Shown here one piece after another: positions 18,480 through 29,133 of a stretch of 64,000 nucleotides of DNA (position 1 is the stretch's first letter; every line of letters starts with the position of its first letter). Origin of the DNA: Brugia malayi (taxonomy: Eukaryota; Nematoda; Chromadorea; Rhabditida; Onchocercidae). Below the pieces are notes generated by a model. It was not told where the DNA came from and made no database searches. It was given only the letters and a program-made list of their open reading frames with translations. The translations under genes were made by a program, and so were the position numbers. Location of the stretch: contig NW_025062479.1 in assembly GCF_000002995.4 (NCBI RefSeq), positions 4,521,221 through 4,585,220 on the forward strand, read 5' to 3'.

Positions 18480-19001
18480 TGTCGTGAAAGGTTTGTCTGG
18501 TTGATACTCGAATAATTGTAATACAGCAGTAAGATTAATAAATCTTTATTTTTACTTAACGTATTATCAGTAACCTGAACAGTAGAAATAGACCTTATAA
18601 AATCGGAGGAAATTTAACTTGGTGATGAGGGACTATAGTCGACAATAATGACAATGATTCCTTTTTGTTTATTAGAATTGAATTTATATGAGTGAGGATT
18701 GGGCGTGTCTAGGATAAAAATCACATGTGTGAAGAATTCGAGGTGTTTACAAAGAAAAGATTAAAATGAAAGCTAATTTCAATTTTACATAAAAATCATA
18801 TGTGTGAAGAATTGGAAGTGTTTACAACGAAGAGATTAAAATGAAAGCTAATTTCAATTTTACAGAAAAATTACATGCATGAAGAATTGGAGGTGTTTAC
18901 AAAAAGGAGATTAATTACATGTGTGAATACCGTAGGATTGTTTACAATTTAAAAAGGAGAGATGATTTATAGAAGTTTTCGCGAAATTATAATTCGCGAC
19001 A
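18480..19001 (-). repeat. 3' LTR of outer BEL/Pao element
   Basis: 522 bases, matching 32773-33310. It begins with TGTCGTGAAAG on the + strand and ends with AATTCGCGACA. Immediately inside lies CTCCC, which is a GGGAG purine tract in element orientation. It contains the 75-base tandem repeats annotated separately. Confidence 0.95.
18714..18961. repeat. 75-base tandem repeat in outer LTR (left copy)
   Basis: Two full 75-base units (18714-18788 and 18789-18863) and two shortened units of about 50 bases. Each unit carries ATGTGTGAAGAATT-like and GGTGTTTACAA segments, and the full units also have AATTTCAATTTTAC. In element orientation they lie early in the LTR, where U3 promoter and enhancer sequence would be. 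Confidence 0.85.
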
Positions 19002-19026
19002 CTCCCAAAGGGCGAGAGAGATTGTT

Positions 19027-20575
19027 TTAAGATGTAATTTTGAGAGAGTGATTTTGAGGTATATAGGTAAATGTACGGAGTTTAATAGGTGGGATTTCTT
19101 CTTTAGTTAGGAATTGAGTGTGTGGTGATTCTATAGGGAGAGTAATGATGATAGCTTGATTTGAATTTCGTTTTGAAGTATTACAAAGGAGGGATTGAAC
19201 TAATTTAAATTTCCACTTAATAATAACTAAAATAGTTAATATTGTCACGATAATTATACAGATAAAAATCAATTTCCAATGTGTTATCACGTTTTCAAAT
19301 TCTTCTATCGGTAGAAATTGAATTCCCTTTCCATTTGTTTGGTAATTTCTTCTCCTTCTTCGGAGATTTCTTGCCAAAAGAGTTCATCCTTCATTTGATG
19401 TGGTATTGAATTAATTGTTTTTTGGGTTTGAGTTAGGATTTCCAGTTCTGCATTAATTCTTTCAATTTCAAACTTACTTATTAAATCTCCTTTGAATTCG
19501 ATTGTTGGTTGTTCTGATTTGCCACCATCAAATTTCCGTTAATTCTTTTAGCTATCACATCGTTTCTTTGAAGTATTAGTTTCGTGGCAAGGGTAGGATT
19601 GCTGATTGATAGCCATTTGATAAAAAATAATAAGTTATTTCTGTTTTGGCAACTTCTCTGCTGCGTTTCTTTGAGTTGTTGAAGAAATTCTTGTCTTAGT
19701 GAATCAGAAAGGTATTGAAGTTTTACGTTTTCAGGGTCGTACTTTCTATCCGGAGACTTTTCCATCATCAATAGTTTATTTGTTACTCTTCGTTTGAATT
19801 TTGTAGTAGAGTTCGAGTCATCTTTAACGTCTAGTTCAATAACTATATCGCCCTGCATTAAAATTGGAGAGGTGAATCTACAATTTTTGGTGTTTAATAT
19901 AGGGGGGGGGGGTTTATCAATTATAAGCGATGCTTGTATCTCATCGATGATGAAGTGGTTGTTATACTTTGTAGCCTTGAATCTTCCGATCTTTCGATAT
20001 AAACAATGATTGTTCGTATCATTGCTATTCCATATGATATTGCTAGTATTCGTTATGCATTCACCCTTTTGTGTCGAACAGTCTTTTATATCTTCAAGGT
20101 TAGAGATTAACCCTCTTCCATCGTAGAGGAGAATTTCTCCTTGAGTTAATATGAAGTTTGACGTTGACTGACAGTTAACTCCTAACCATCCATAGGAGTA
20201 TTGTATTTCCTTATTCGTTATCCATTGATTAGGAGAAGATTGAATTAGTCCAATTCCGTTCATTTGTTTTCGAACATTTAAATATCTGCAGAATTGTGAG
20301 GAAGTTGCGGTAGTAGACGTATGGTCTGATACTACCGATAGTGATATTCTAAGAAAAGCTTTCGTGTATACAGTTCGTGTAATGTTGCTACATTTTATAG
20401 CTGGTATTCTTACATGGGTGCGTGTGTACACATTCACTTTGTGATATGTAGCATTTTTGTGAATAATTTCTTCACAATTCCATTTTTCAGGAATATTAAA
20501 GGGTACTCCAGTAATCCAATTACAGCTGTTGTTAGCTAATACCTGTCTTGGTATTAATGACATCATCGTTATCAA
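19027..20575 (-). pseudogene. Env-like glycoprotein gene of outer BEL element (frame-broken)
   Basis: An extra gene that starts 11 bases after the pol frame ends and runs to the 3' LTR, the position expected for env. The main frame (364 codons, 19481-20575) begins with a short hydrophobic leader, has many cysteines and several N-x-S/T sites, and a basic KFKRR stretch that could be a protease site. The downstream frame (19027-19377) encodes a strong membrane span around LIFICIIIVTILTILVIIKW with a basic tail. The two are joined by a third frame at about 19310-19490 that reads as a Glu/Lys-rich helical segment, so the gene is interrupted by frameshifts near 19490 and 19310. Env genes are known in some nematode BEL/Pao elements (Ascaris Tas, C. 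elegans Cer7). Whether this one belongs to the same glycoprotein class is not decided here. Confidence 0.7.
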
Positions 20576-20586
20576 TGATAAAGTTT

Positions 20587-21276
20587 TTACAAAAGATTAG
20601 ACTTGTCTTTTGCATCGACTGTAGTTTGTGATTTTTTAGCACTTCTGGTTTGTCGAGCAATGGGTTCTTCCGGTTCATCTTCCACCTTTTCTTCTTTATC
20701 TTCAGTAGCATCTATTTCCATAGGATAAAGCATATTTATTGATCGATCGAATTGTTTTCCATTCGGTAATTGTATTGTTGCACTCTTTATTTTTCCATCC
20801 CATCCTCGATTAATTTTTATTATCCTTGCCAATTTCCATACACCACGAGGTACTTCTGGTTCATTTAGTAATACTATCTCATTTTCATGTGGTACTCTTT
20901 TTTATACTATTCTAGGTGATTTTATTTCTCTTTGTGTGCGTTCTCTAAGACTTGTAAGACATTCTTCTTTCCACAACTTCCAAAAGACATCTAATGTGGT
21001 AAGAGTAGTAGCCCAGTACTTGACTAACTTATCTTTAGTCTTTATTGTATAAGGGGTATATTCATCTTGATCACTATCATAATTTATTGGTAGATCTAAT
21101 GAAGCCATAGGTGATATAAAACCAATTGCACGAATGATTCTGTAGTCGTCAAACCCTACATAAGTTAATGGACGAGTATTAAGGATTCCTTCTATTTCAA
21201 CTATTAATGTTATTAATTCTCCTTCCTTTAGAAGTTTTCTTCCTATTGCTCTTCTTAATGCCTTTTTTGTGAGTCC
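20587..21276 (-). pseudogene. Outer BEL integrase, C-terminal part
   Basis: Continuation of the integrase interrupted by the inner element. It begins with [14 protein letters not shown], which follows directly on YERLIGL at 27645, and includes [10 protein letters not shown] and the C-terminal segment typical of BEL/Pao integrases (RSINMLYPMEI). One in-frame stop occurs at about 20902; otherwise the frame is open. It ends just before the env-like gene. Confidence 0.85.
21272..21276. repeat. Target-site duplication, inner element (left)
   Basis: AGTCC directly left of the inner element, repeated at 27640-27644. Five bases is typical of LTR element integration. Confidence 0.92.
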
Positions 21277-21741
21277 TGTAGTGGAAGCAAAAAAATGTTT
21301 TTGGAAACAAACCTTTATGATTTGGTTAAATTGTTATTCGGGGGAGAAGTTTGATGTCAGGGAGATGTGTTGGATGCCAGCTAAATATTTGGGCAACAAT
21401 TGAATAAACTGATTTAATTGACAATAGTATGGTTATAAATCTACATTGATGTTAGACAATGATCGAAACAAAGGAGAGGAGGTGCTTGCATGGGCACCAG
21501 TTGCTAATAAAGAGCTTATTAGATAACCGCATGATTATGATAGCTAACAAAGAACAATGTAGATATCCTCATGATTGTAAGGATTGCTAACAAAGAACGA
21601 TGTAAATTGTTTCAATATGTAGAAGCATAAATTTGGAAACAAAGAGTCCGAAGTATAAGCATTATTTGCGGAAATTACGTAGATATCTTTACTACAATTT
21701 GCAACTCATATTTTTAGATCGCGATATTAAAATCCGCGACA
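21277..21741 (-). repeat. 3' LTR of inner BEL/Pao element
   Basis: 465 bases, TGTAG...CGACA on the + strand, reading as identical to 27175-27639. It contains the last few codons and the stop of pol (stop at 21714-21716). Confidence 0.96.
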
Positions 21742-24734
21742 CTCCCGACCGAAGGAGCTAAATGCTTTAGTTCGTTGGACAGCTTTGGTTGATTGCTTCG
21801 CCTTATAGCGCTTCTAGTTCGTAGAGCAATTGGTTCTTGTTCATTGACATTTTGCACTGATTTGTTAAACATTGTTGGTTGAGGGTCAATTTCCTCACCT
21901 TTGACTTCCAGTGGGTATAACATATTCACCGGTCTGTTGAGTATTTTTCCTTTCGGTAATTCTATCGAGACACTTCTCACTTCTCCATCCTTTCCTGTTT
22001 TGATTTCTCTTATTCTGGCTAGTTTCCACATGCCACGGGGAATTTCTGGTTCATTTAGTAACACAATCTCTCCCTCGTGGGGAGTTCTTTTTACTACATC
22101 TCTCGGAGAAGAGTGTTCCCTTTGTGCTCTTTCTTTAAGAGTATTTAAATATTCCTCTTTCCATATTTCCCAGAAGGCATCGAGGGCCTTTAGTGTATTT
22201 GACCAGTATTGAATGAGTTTTTCTCTCGAATCCAATTTATGAGGGATAAAATCATCCATTTCATTCTTGTTTTTAGCAGGCATGATTAGATGCGCATTCG
22301 GTAGTATAAAGTCAATTGGACGCAATATGATACAATCATCAAAATTTACGTAAGTTAGTGGTCGAGTATTCAAAATACTTTCCACTTCCGCTACTAGCGT
22401 AATCAATTCCCGTTCCCATAATAACTTTCTGCCGATGGCTCTTTTCATTGCCCTTTTTGTTAACCCAATAAGTCGCTCATATACTCCTCCGTTCCAAGGC
22501 GCCTTTGGTATTATATTTTTCCAGATCATTTTCCTTTCCGCTAGGAATTCATTTAATTGTTGTTTCACAATGATTTTAAAAATTAACTGGAATTGACCAG
22601 CGTTGTCGCTTAAGATTAATTCTGGAAAGCCTCGTCTTGCTGTAAATCTTCTGAAAACATGTAAAAAGCTTTCGGCTGAAAGAGTTTCTACTACTTCTAG
22701 ATGTACAGCTCTTGTTGTGAAACATGTGAATAGTGCTACCCATCTTTTTGTTAGCCCATTATCACTCCTGATATTCACAGGACCTAAATAGTCTAGTCCT
22801 ACTCGCGCAAAGGGTCTTGATCTTGTGGTCCGAGATGCTGGAAGATCAGCCATAGTTGGTAATTTGAATGGTTTAGTTGTCCAGCGTCTGCACTTCATGC
22901 ACTTATTCAAGATTCGTTTGACTTCCGTTCTACCTTTTGGGATCCATATCGTCGATCTCAGATTTGAGAGTGTATGAGCAATTCCAGCATGATACAGTTG
23001 TTCATGTCGTTGCTGAATAAAGAGTTCAGTTATGGTGTTGTGTCTCGGGAGATATATTGGGTGTAAGTTACTCTCTTTCATTTCAGAGTTAACTACGCGG
23101 CTTTTGTATCTCCATAGTTCGTTATCATAGAACAAATTCCATTTGATTATTTCATCTTTGGTAACTCCTTCTGACTGTGCTTGTTTGAATAGCACAATTT
23201 CTGACAACTCGTAATCCTGTGTTGTCAATATATTCTTTTCTTTCGTTGCCATCTTTAGCCAAGGAATTTCCCTTTTCATTGTTAATCTTATGAATTTCAG
23301 AACCCAACCAGTTGTTCTTATTAATCTTGACCATTTGCTAAAACGACTAGCATCTAAGATTCCGAAATGTTTGTTTATGATAATTGGTTCTGTGATGTGG
23401 GCCACAATTTCTTCATCCTGGTAATCCTCATTGTAATTGTATTTCCACTGTGGCCATTTTGATTCGTTTTCTGTTAACCACTTTGGTCCTTTCCACCAAA
23501 GATCATATCCTTTTAGTTTATTCGGAGAGATTCCTTTTGTAGCTATATCAGCTGGGTTTTGTTCACTTGGGATATATCTAAAATGGATTTTCGCCTTTCG
23601 TATTTCTTCTACCCTATTTTGTATGAACGTTGGTAGTAAACGGGAACTATTGTGAACCCAATGAAGCGCACATTGAGAATCGGACCATAAAATTGTTATC
23701 ACGTCCTCAAGCTCTTTTTGTTTTAATACGAATTGTACCATTCTCACTCCGATGAGTATTGCCAGTAATTCTAATCGAGGTATTGACATTCCTTTAATTG
23801 GCGCAATTCGGGATTTAGCAAACACTAAGAATACTTCTCTTTCTTGAGTTCGAATGTATAAAGCTGCTGAGTATGCAGCAGTTGATGCGTCAGTAAAAAC
23901 ATGAAATTGTACTTGCTTGGAACAATTTGTTGTGAATCTTGGTAGATCCTTTAGTTTCTTTGGCCATTCGTTCGTGAGTAATTTCCACGTGGTTTCATCT
24001 TCCTCACTTATAGTTTGATCCCATGAAAGGTTCTTTTTCCACAAAGTTTGGAGAAACAATTTGAATCTTATCAGTATAGGAACTATGAATCCTAGTGGGT
24101 CATATTGTGAGGCTACGAATTGCAATATAATTCTTTTAGTTAATTTCTTACCAAACCATGGTTTTAACGTTACTTGAATGATATCTTGTTTGTGGTACCA
24201 ATTGAGACCTAGAATTTTTTTAATTGAACTTACCTCTGCTCGATCTTGTACCGGAAGTTTTTCATTGACTTCTTGGTCGTTAGAGAGAAATTCCCGTACA
24301 TTCATTGATGCTTCATTGAATATAATTTTAATTTCCTTATAATTGGAAAGAGCTTCGTTGGTTCCTTTGGTTGGTATTATAATGTTATCGACATAGAGAT
24401 TTTTCCTTAACTCGAGTGCGATTTTGCTTTTACAAGTTTCCAAATGATAATTGAGTGTAGCGGACAATAAAAATGGAGATGATACAATTCCAAATGGAAC
24501 TCGTTGGAAACGGTAACAACTTACGTTTTCTTCGTTAACTGGACTTCGAATGTCTTTCAACCAAAGAAATCGAGTGCAGTTTCTATCTGTTGGATGCAAT
24601 TCTATTTGCAAGAACGCCTTTTCTCTACGTCTGCTATTATTACATTTTTCATTGTACGGAAAACGTAGCAAAACTCCAACCAAATCAGGGAGTGTTATTG
24701 GTCCCCGATATAAAACATCATTTAAACTTTTCAT
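21714..24734 (-). CDS. Inner BEL pol: RT, RNase H, integrase
   Basis: Open frame of 1006 codons, the largest in the window. It begins inside the reverse transcriptase ([20 protein letters not shown]) and holds the RT segments RCYRFQRV-type through YVDN, an RNase H-like domain ([29 protein letters not shown]), a zinc-binding HHCC segment ([22 protein letters not shown], then CMKCRRW), the integrase core ([32 protein letters not shown]) and a C-terminal domain ([10 protein letters not shown]). The RT motif A aspartate is missing from this frame: two nearby indels make positions 24622-24655 read SRRREK instead of ADVEK-like residues. The N-terminal part of RT lies in other frames upstream. The stop lies inside the 3' LTR. 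Confidence 0.88.
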   Translation of the reverse strand: MKSLNDVLYRGPITLPDLVGVLLRFPYNEKCNNSRRREKAFLQIELHPTDRNCTRFLWLKDIRSPVNEENVSCYRFQRVPFGIVSSPFLLSATLNYHLETCKSKIALELRKNLYVDNIIIPTKGTNEALSNYKEIKIIFNEASMNVREFLSNDQEVNEKLPVQDRAEVSSIKKILGLNWYHKQDIIQVTLKPWFGKKLTKRIILQFVASQYDPLGFIVPILIRFKLFLQTLWKKNLSWDQTISEEDETTWKLLTNEWPKKLKDLPRFTTNCSKQVQFHVFTDASTAAYSAALYIRTQEREVFLVFAKSRIAPIKGMSIPRLELLAILIGVRMVQFVLKQKELEDVITILWSDSQCALHWVHNSSRLLPTFIQNRVEEIRKAKIHFRYIPSEQNPADIATKGISPNKLKGYDLWWKGPKWLTENESKWPQWKYNYNEDYQDEEIVAHITEPIIINKHFGILDASRFSKWSRLIRTTGWVLKFIRLTMKREIPWLKMATKEKNILTTQDYELSEIVLFKQAQSEGVTKDEIIKWNLFYDNELWRYKSRVVNSEMKESNLHPIYLPRHNTITELFIQQRHEQLYHAGIAHTLSNLRSTIWIPKGRTEVKRILNKCMKCRRWTTKPFKLPTMADLPASRTTRSRPFARVGLDYLGPVNIRSDNGLTKRWVALFTCFTTRAVHLEVVETLSAESFLHVFRRFTARRGFPELILSDNAGQFQLIFKIIVKQQLNEFLAERKMIWKNIIPKAPWNGGVYERLIGLTKRAMKRAIGRKLLWERELITLVAEVESILNTRPLTYVNFDDCIILRPIDFILPNAHLIMPAKNKNEMDDFIPHKLDSREKLIQYWSNTLKALDAFWEIWKEEYLNTLKERAQREHSSPRDVVKRTPHEGEIVLLNEPEIPRGMWKLARIREIKTGKDGEVRSVSIELPKGKILNRPVNMLYPLEVKGEEIDPQPTMFNKSVQNVNEQEPIALRTRSAIRRSNQPKLSNELKHLAPSVGSVADFNIAI

Positions 24735-26233
24735 TCCTTTACAATGAGCTGATGCATCATAAACTATCCTCAGATTTGTCGTGGTTTTATTGGTGTTATT
24801 ACTTCGTGATGAGGCAGATAATGAATAATACCAACTTCATTCATTTCCGATGACACTTTCTCAATTATATTGAATTGAGTTGTTCTTCAATAGTTTGATT
24901 GTATCGACTTAGTAATTGAGGTTTCATTTGAAGCCTCCTAATTAACGACTTTAATCTTCCAAGGCAAAGTCCGAAATTATCGCTTAGTTTGTTCTTTGAA
25001 TCTTTCCAAGGCCAACAAACTTGATATCTTCCCTTGTCCCTAGTGATAGTTTGTTTAAATTGCTGCAATGCTTTTTCATCATTGTCAGAGTTTATTTTGT
25101 CTTGTTATACCCATTAATTCCAGTTTCCAAAAGTGATCTAAGTCTGGAATATTGACGGCATTGACTTGAGAAATCGGACTTACTGATGTGGTTTCTGAAA
25201 TACTGTCGTGTATTTCATTTATATACCCACTTCCAGCTATTATAGGTCCAACCTTTGTATGGATCAATGAAAATCCTGATTTTAAGTTCTCTGCTTGGTC
25301 AAACTGGATAAACTTGAAGAAGTGATCCGCACCTATGAGTATGTCCGGTTGTTTCCATTTGTTTTTGAAATTACTAAACTGATTTTGTTTGTCTATCATC
25401 AACAATTCCTTTTTGTTTAGATTAACTACTTGCAATTCATTCGTCAAGTGGTTAACTGTTATTACATCTAATCGGATTATTTCTTTATTTCCAATTTTTA
25501 CTCCGATTTCAGTTTTAGTAGTGATACACGTTTTTGGCGTCTTATCACCAAATGAAGCAATTTTTATTTCCATTTCGTTAGTTTCTTGTAGATTCAATCG
25601 ATAAGCCAAATCCTTGATATGAACGATAATTGAGAACCAATATCGAATAGAATTAAAGCCTTTTGTTGGATTTTTGGGCGATTTGGATTGGTTACATTTA
25701 TTTCCTTACATAACAGTAAGGTTCGCTTTTTCCATTGATTTCCTTTTTCGGTAATGGAGTTAGCGATTGTGACTGAACCCAACCTTTCTTTGTTGGAATC
25801 CACTGCTTGCGTGAGTTCCTTGTAGTTGTTGGGACACAGTGCTGTATTGTGTGGACTTTTACAATGGAAACACAAAGGTTTCCCTTTTTTACAATCACTT
25901 GTTGCATGTCCTTTTCGTAAACATTTGAAACATGCAGTGATTTCTCTCAAACGTTCCATCCGGAGTTTGAGAGTGGGATAGATGTTACATTCATTGTTCC
26001 AGTGGTCCTTATTGCAAAATACGCATGGTTTCCTTTCCCCATTTATAGAAATTTTTCCTGGAACCTTTTTTGATTTGATTGTATTATCTCCCTTTGTTTG
26101 GTTGATTGTGGCGAAAGCTGACGTTTCGCCTCTAACATTATTTTTGTTTGTTTTCTTCTCCCTTGTGTCTGCTTGACTTCTAGCAACTTCTTCATTTCTT
26201 AGAACTAGTTTTGTCAGGTACTGCCGGATATCC
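24735..26233 (-). pseudogene. Inner BEL zinc knuckles, protease and N-terminal RT (frame-broken)
   Basis: Between gag and the long pol frame the coding sequence continues but changes frame. The right part (25594-25959 and just upstream) has CVFCNKDHW and CFKCLRKGHATSDC knuckles followed by FDIGSQLSFI, the aspartic-protease active site of the DUF1758 type with Ile in place of Thr/Ser. The next frame (25085-25609) holds the protease fold with ILIGADHFF. Then 24865-25068 carries CWPWKDSKNKLSDNFGLCLG, the start of the RT region. Frame breaks lie near 26235, 25605, 25085, 24865 and 24790. I read this as one ancestral gag-pro-pol frame with small indels. Confidence 0.8.
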
Positions 26234-27151
26234 TTAACTGACCAACTCGTCGAATCCTCTTTTCAATTGGTATAATTTATCAATTATCCACGCTGGTAGT
26301 TTATTTTCAATTGTAATTTCGATGCTTGAATGCTCTAAATTTTCACCTATAGCTTCCAGTTGTCGAAATGTTCTCTCCATGGCTTCTATGGTTGCTTTCC
26401 ACTCTCGGTCATTTTTTTTGATGGTATTCAACTCGTTGTAGAGTGATTTCTTTATAAGGAAAGGTTTACCATATTTCTCTTTTAGTAAACCTATTATAAC
26501 ATCGTAGTTTTCTGGCGCTATATCATAACCTCTTACAGATAACAAAGCATCTCCTTTAAGACATGATATCAGATAGTTTAACTTTTGAATATCTGGGATG
26601 CTTTGCTCATGGACTGCTGCCTTGAAACTACACCAAAATTGCCTCCACAATTTTGGATCCCCACTAAACGTTATTAGTGGTAATTGAGGAAGTTTTATTT
26701 CTGCTTGATTTGTGTGAATCATACTATTCTTTGGAAATGATTCTTTGACCTCTTCTTGTTTTAAATGTTGTAGTACCGAGCAATATTCATCAGTATGTAT
26801 TTTAAGGGTAATAATAGTTTCTCTTGTTCTAGTGATTAAACTTAAAATACCTTGTGGATCGTCAACCATATTGGCGTATTTCGTCTCCTCTTCCTTTCTC
26901 CTCGTTGCTATTGTCAAGCTCTGAATATTATCCAGCCAATTTTGATTAGCTGTTTCGAGTAACCCAGCATAATATTCGAGATGTGCGATCTTCTCCTTGA
27001 CGATTCGCAATTTAATTTCGTATTGATGCTGAAGTTCCCCTCGTGATAGTGTTTGAGACGGGGAGGTCAGATCGAGTTCACTTGCTTCTTTAAGAAGTTC
27101 TAGAGTTCTCGACTTCGATAATTCGCTTCCTTTTCTTATACTGTCGGACAT
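26234..27151 (-). CDS. Inner BEL gag-like protein (DUF1759 type)
   Basis: Starts at ATG 27151, two bases beyond the primer-binding site (MSDSIRKGSELSKSR), and runs to a stop at 26234. The N-terminal half is helical and charged (coiled-coil-like, with KLRIVKEKIAHLEYYAG). The C-terminal half has the conserved BEL gag block LPLITFSGDPKLWRQFWCSF, LNYLISCLKGDALLSV and YDIAPENYDVIIGLLKEKYG. The protein stops just before the zinc-knuckle region, which follows in another frame. Confidence 0.85.
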   Translation of the reverse strand: MSDSIRKGSELSKSRTLELLKEASELDLTSPSQTLSRGELQHQYEIKLRIVKEKIAHLEYYAGLLETANQNWLDNIQSLTIATRRKEEETKYANMVDDPQGILSLITRTRETIITLKIHTDEYCSVLQHLKQEEVKESFPKNSMIHTNQAEIKLPQLPLITFSGDPKLWRQFWCSFKAAVHEQSIPDIQKLNYLISCLKGDALLSVRGYDIAPENYDVIIGLLKEKYGKPFLIKKSLYNELNTIKKNDREWKATIEAMERTFRQLEAIGENLEHSSIEITIENKLPAWIIDKLYQLKRGFDELVS

Positions 27152-27152
27152 G

Positions 27153-27169
27153 TCCCGGCTCGTGCACCA
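27153..27169 (-). promoter_or_regulatory. Primer-binding site, inner element
   Basis: In element orientation TGGTGCACGAGCCGGGA, five bases inside the 5' LTR. It ends with the complement of tRNA CCA and resembles the 3' end of a glycine tRNA, though not perfectly. The matching site of the outer element is at 32743-32760 (TGGTGCCACGAGCCGGAA). Confidence 0.7.
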
Positions 27170-27174
27170 AAAAT

Positions 27175-27639
27175 TGTAGTGGAAGCAAAAAAATGTTTTT
27201 GGAAACAAACCTTTATGATTTGGTTAAATTGTTATTCGGGGGAGAAGTTTGATGTCAGGGAGATGTGTTGGATGCCAGCTAAATATTTGGGCAACAATTG
27301 AATAAACTGATTTAATTGACAATAGTATGGTTATAAATCTACATTGATGTTAGACAATGATCGAAACAAAGGAGAGGAGGTGCTTGCATGGGCACCAGTT
27401 GCTAATAAAGAGCTTATTAGATAACCGCATGATTATGATAGCTAACAAAGAACAATGTAGATATCCTCATGATTGTAAGGATTGCTAACAAAGAACGATG
27501 TAAATTGTTTCAATATGTAGAAGCATAAATTTGGAAACAAAGAGTCCGAAGTATAAGCATTATTTGCGGAAATTACGTAGATATCTTTACTACAATTTGC
27601 AACTCATATTTTTAGATCGCGATATTAAAATCCGCGACA
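27175..27639 (-). repeat. 5' LTR of inner BEL/Pao element
   Basis: 465 bases, reading as identical to the left copy at 21277-21741. It abuts the duplication AGTCC at its right edge. Confidence 0.96.
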
Positions 27640-27644
27640 AGTCC
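27640..27644. repeat. Target-site duplication, inner element (right)
   Basis: AGTCC, the second copy of the five-base duplication. Beyond it the outer integrase resumes. Confidence 0.92.
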
Positions 27645-28444
27645 TATAAGTCTTTCATATACATCACCACCCTATGGTGCTCTTGGTATAGTATTTTTCC
27701 ATACCGTACCCTTTGTCGCCAAAAAATTAGCGTTTTCTTCCATAATGGTTTTGAATACCAGTTGAAATTGGCTTACATTATCGCTTAATATTAATTTTGG
27801 ATATCCACGTCGAGCGATAAATCTTCTTAAAACATGTAAAAAATTCTCGGTAGATAAATTCTTCGCCATTTCTAGATGCACCGCTCTGGTAGTGAAGCAC
27901 GTAAAAAGTGCTATCCATCTTTTGACTAGACCAGTATTAGATTTGACTGAAAGAGGACCCATATAATCTAGGCCGACTTGTTCGAAGGTTCTGGATCGTT
28001 TTACTCGTGTTTCTGGTAACTTGGTATTGCTGGCAGTTTAAACGGTTTAGCTTTCCAACGAATGCAATAACAGCATAGGTTTATGATTCGTTTTACAGCA
28101 GTTCTTCCTTTCGGTATCCAATATTTTCGACTTAATTCAGATAACGTATGTGCAATACCTGCGTGATATAATTCATTATGCTTGTGTAAAATAATAAGAT
28201 CAGTAATATAATTATGGTTTGGTAAATATATGAGATATTTGCTTTCGTCCGTTAATTCTGAATTTTCCAGTCGGTCCATTAATTTCCATAAATTATCACT
28301 TTCATCTAGGTATAGATTCCATTTTTCCTTTTCGTCCTCCGTTAGCATCTGTGATTGGGCCTGTTTGATCAGCATGGTCTCTGCTATATCGTAATCAACT
28401 TTAGTCATATATTTCTTTTTTACGGATAATGGTTCTAGCCACAC
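27645..28444 (-). pseudogene. Outer BEL integrase, N-terminal and core part
   Basis: Contains the zinc-binding segment ([13 protein letters not shown], then CCYCIRW), the catalytic-core start GLDYMGPL and the ILSDNVSQFQ block with the second acidic residue. Frameshift near 28020 and an in-frame TAG at 27672 where the inner element has a Trp codon (APW). The third acidic residue region ([10 protein letters not shown]) abuts the insertion point at 27645. Confidence 0.85.
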
Positions 28445-29133
28445 TAATTTCTTTTTGCAGGTTTGTTTAATAAATCTAAAAGTCCAAACAGTTACTCGAA
28501 TTGGTTTTGTCCAACTGCTGAAGCGACATTCGTCAATAAATTCAATTGTATCCCTTTTAAAGTTTGGGTTATCTTTGTCAAATTCAAAGCAATAGCTTCT
28601 GCAAATTCATCGTTTCCTGAATAGTGAAGTTTACACTTTGGCCATTCAGATTTCTTGAGTTCCAATCATCGAGGTCCTTTCCACCATTGTTTACAATTTT
28701 GGAGTTTAAGTGGTGATACTCCTTTGGTGGCTATATCTGCTGGATTTTGATCACTTGGTATGTATTTTAATTCGAAGTTAGATTTCCGTATTTCTTCGAT
28801 GCGATTTTGTACAAATCTGGGAAGCAGCTTTGTATAGTTCTGGATCCAGTAAAGAACACATTTTGAATCTGTCCACAAAGTAACTTGATTATTTTCAAGA
28901 TTTAATTGTTTCAATACGAATTGAGCTGCTCTTACTCCAATTAGTACAGATAATAATTCAAGTCTAGGAATTGACATACCTTTAATTGGAGCAATTCGAG
29001 ATTTAGCATAAATTAAGAATGAATTCGAATATGTGTCTTGATATTTATGATTGAGAATATAAATAACTGCAGAATAGGCAACTTTCGAAGCGTCAGTAAA
29101 TATATGGAATTCTGTTAATTGTGAAGTTTCCAT
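28445..29133 (-). pseudogene. Outer BEL RNase H region
   Basis: Frame 28666-29133 holds the RNase H-like domain: [46 protein letters not shown] and [15 protein letters not shown]. It ends in a stop at 28666. The linker to the integrase (28445-28665) is recognisable but in shifted frames. Confidence 0.85.

Larger units (their letters stand above)
21277..27639 (-). mobile_element. Inner BEL/Pao LTR retrotransposon
   Basis: A 6363-base element in minus orientation inserted into the integrase of the outer element. Both LTRs are 465 bases and I found no difference between them on reading, so the insertion looks recent. It is flanked by the duplication AGTCC. Order from the right: 5' LTR, primer-binding site, gag, zinc knuckles, protease, RT, RNase H, integrase, 3' LTR. 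There is no room for an env gene: pol ends inside the 3' LTR. Despite the LTR identity, the gag-protease-RT half is broken by several small frameshifts. Confidence 0.96.

Noticed and set aside
18475..18484. Target-site duplication of the outer element
   Set aside because: Left AGGGC and right GGGAC (33311-33315) do not match as a five-base repeat; only GGG is shared.
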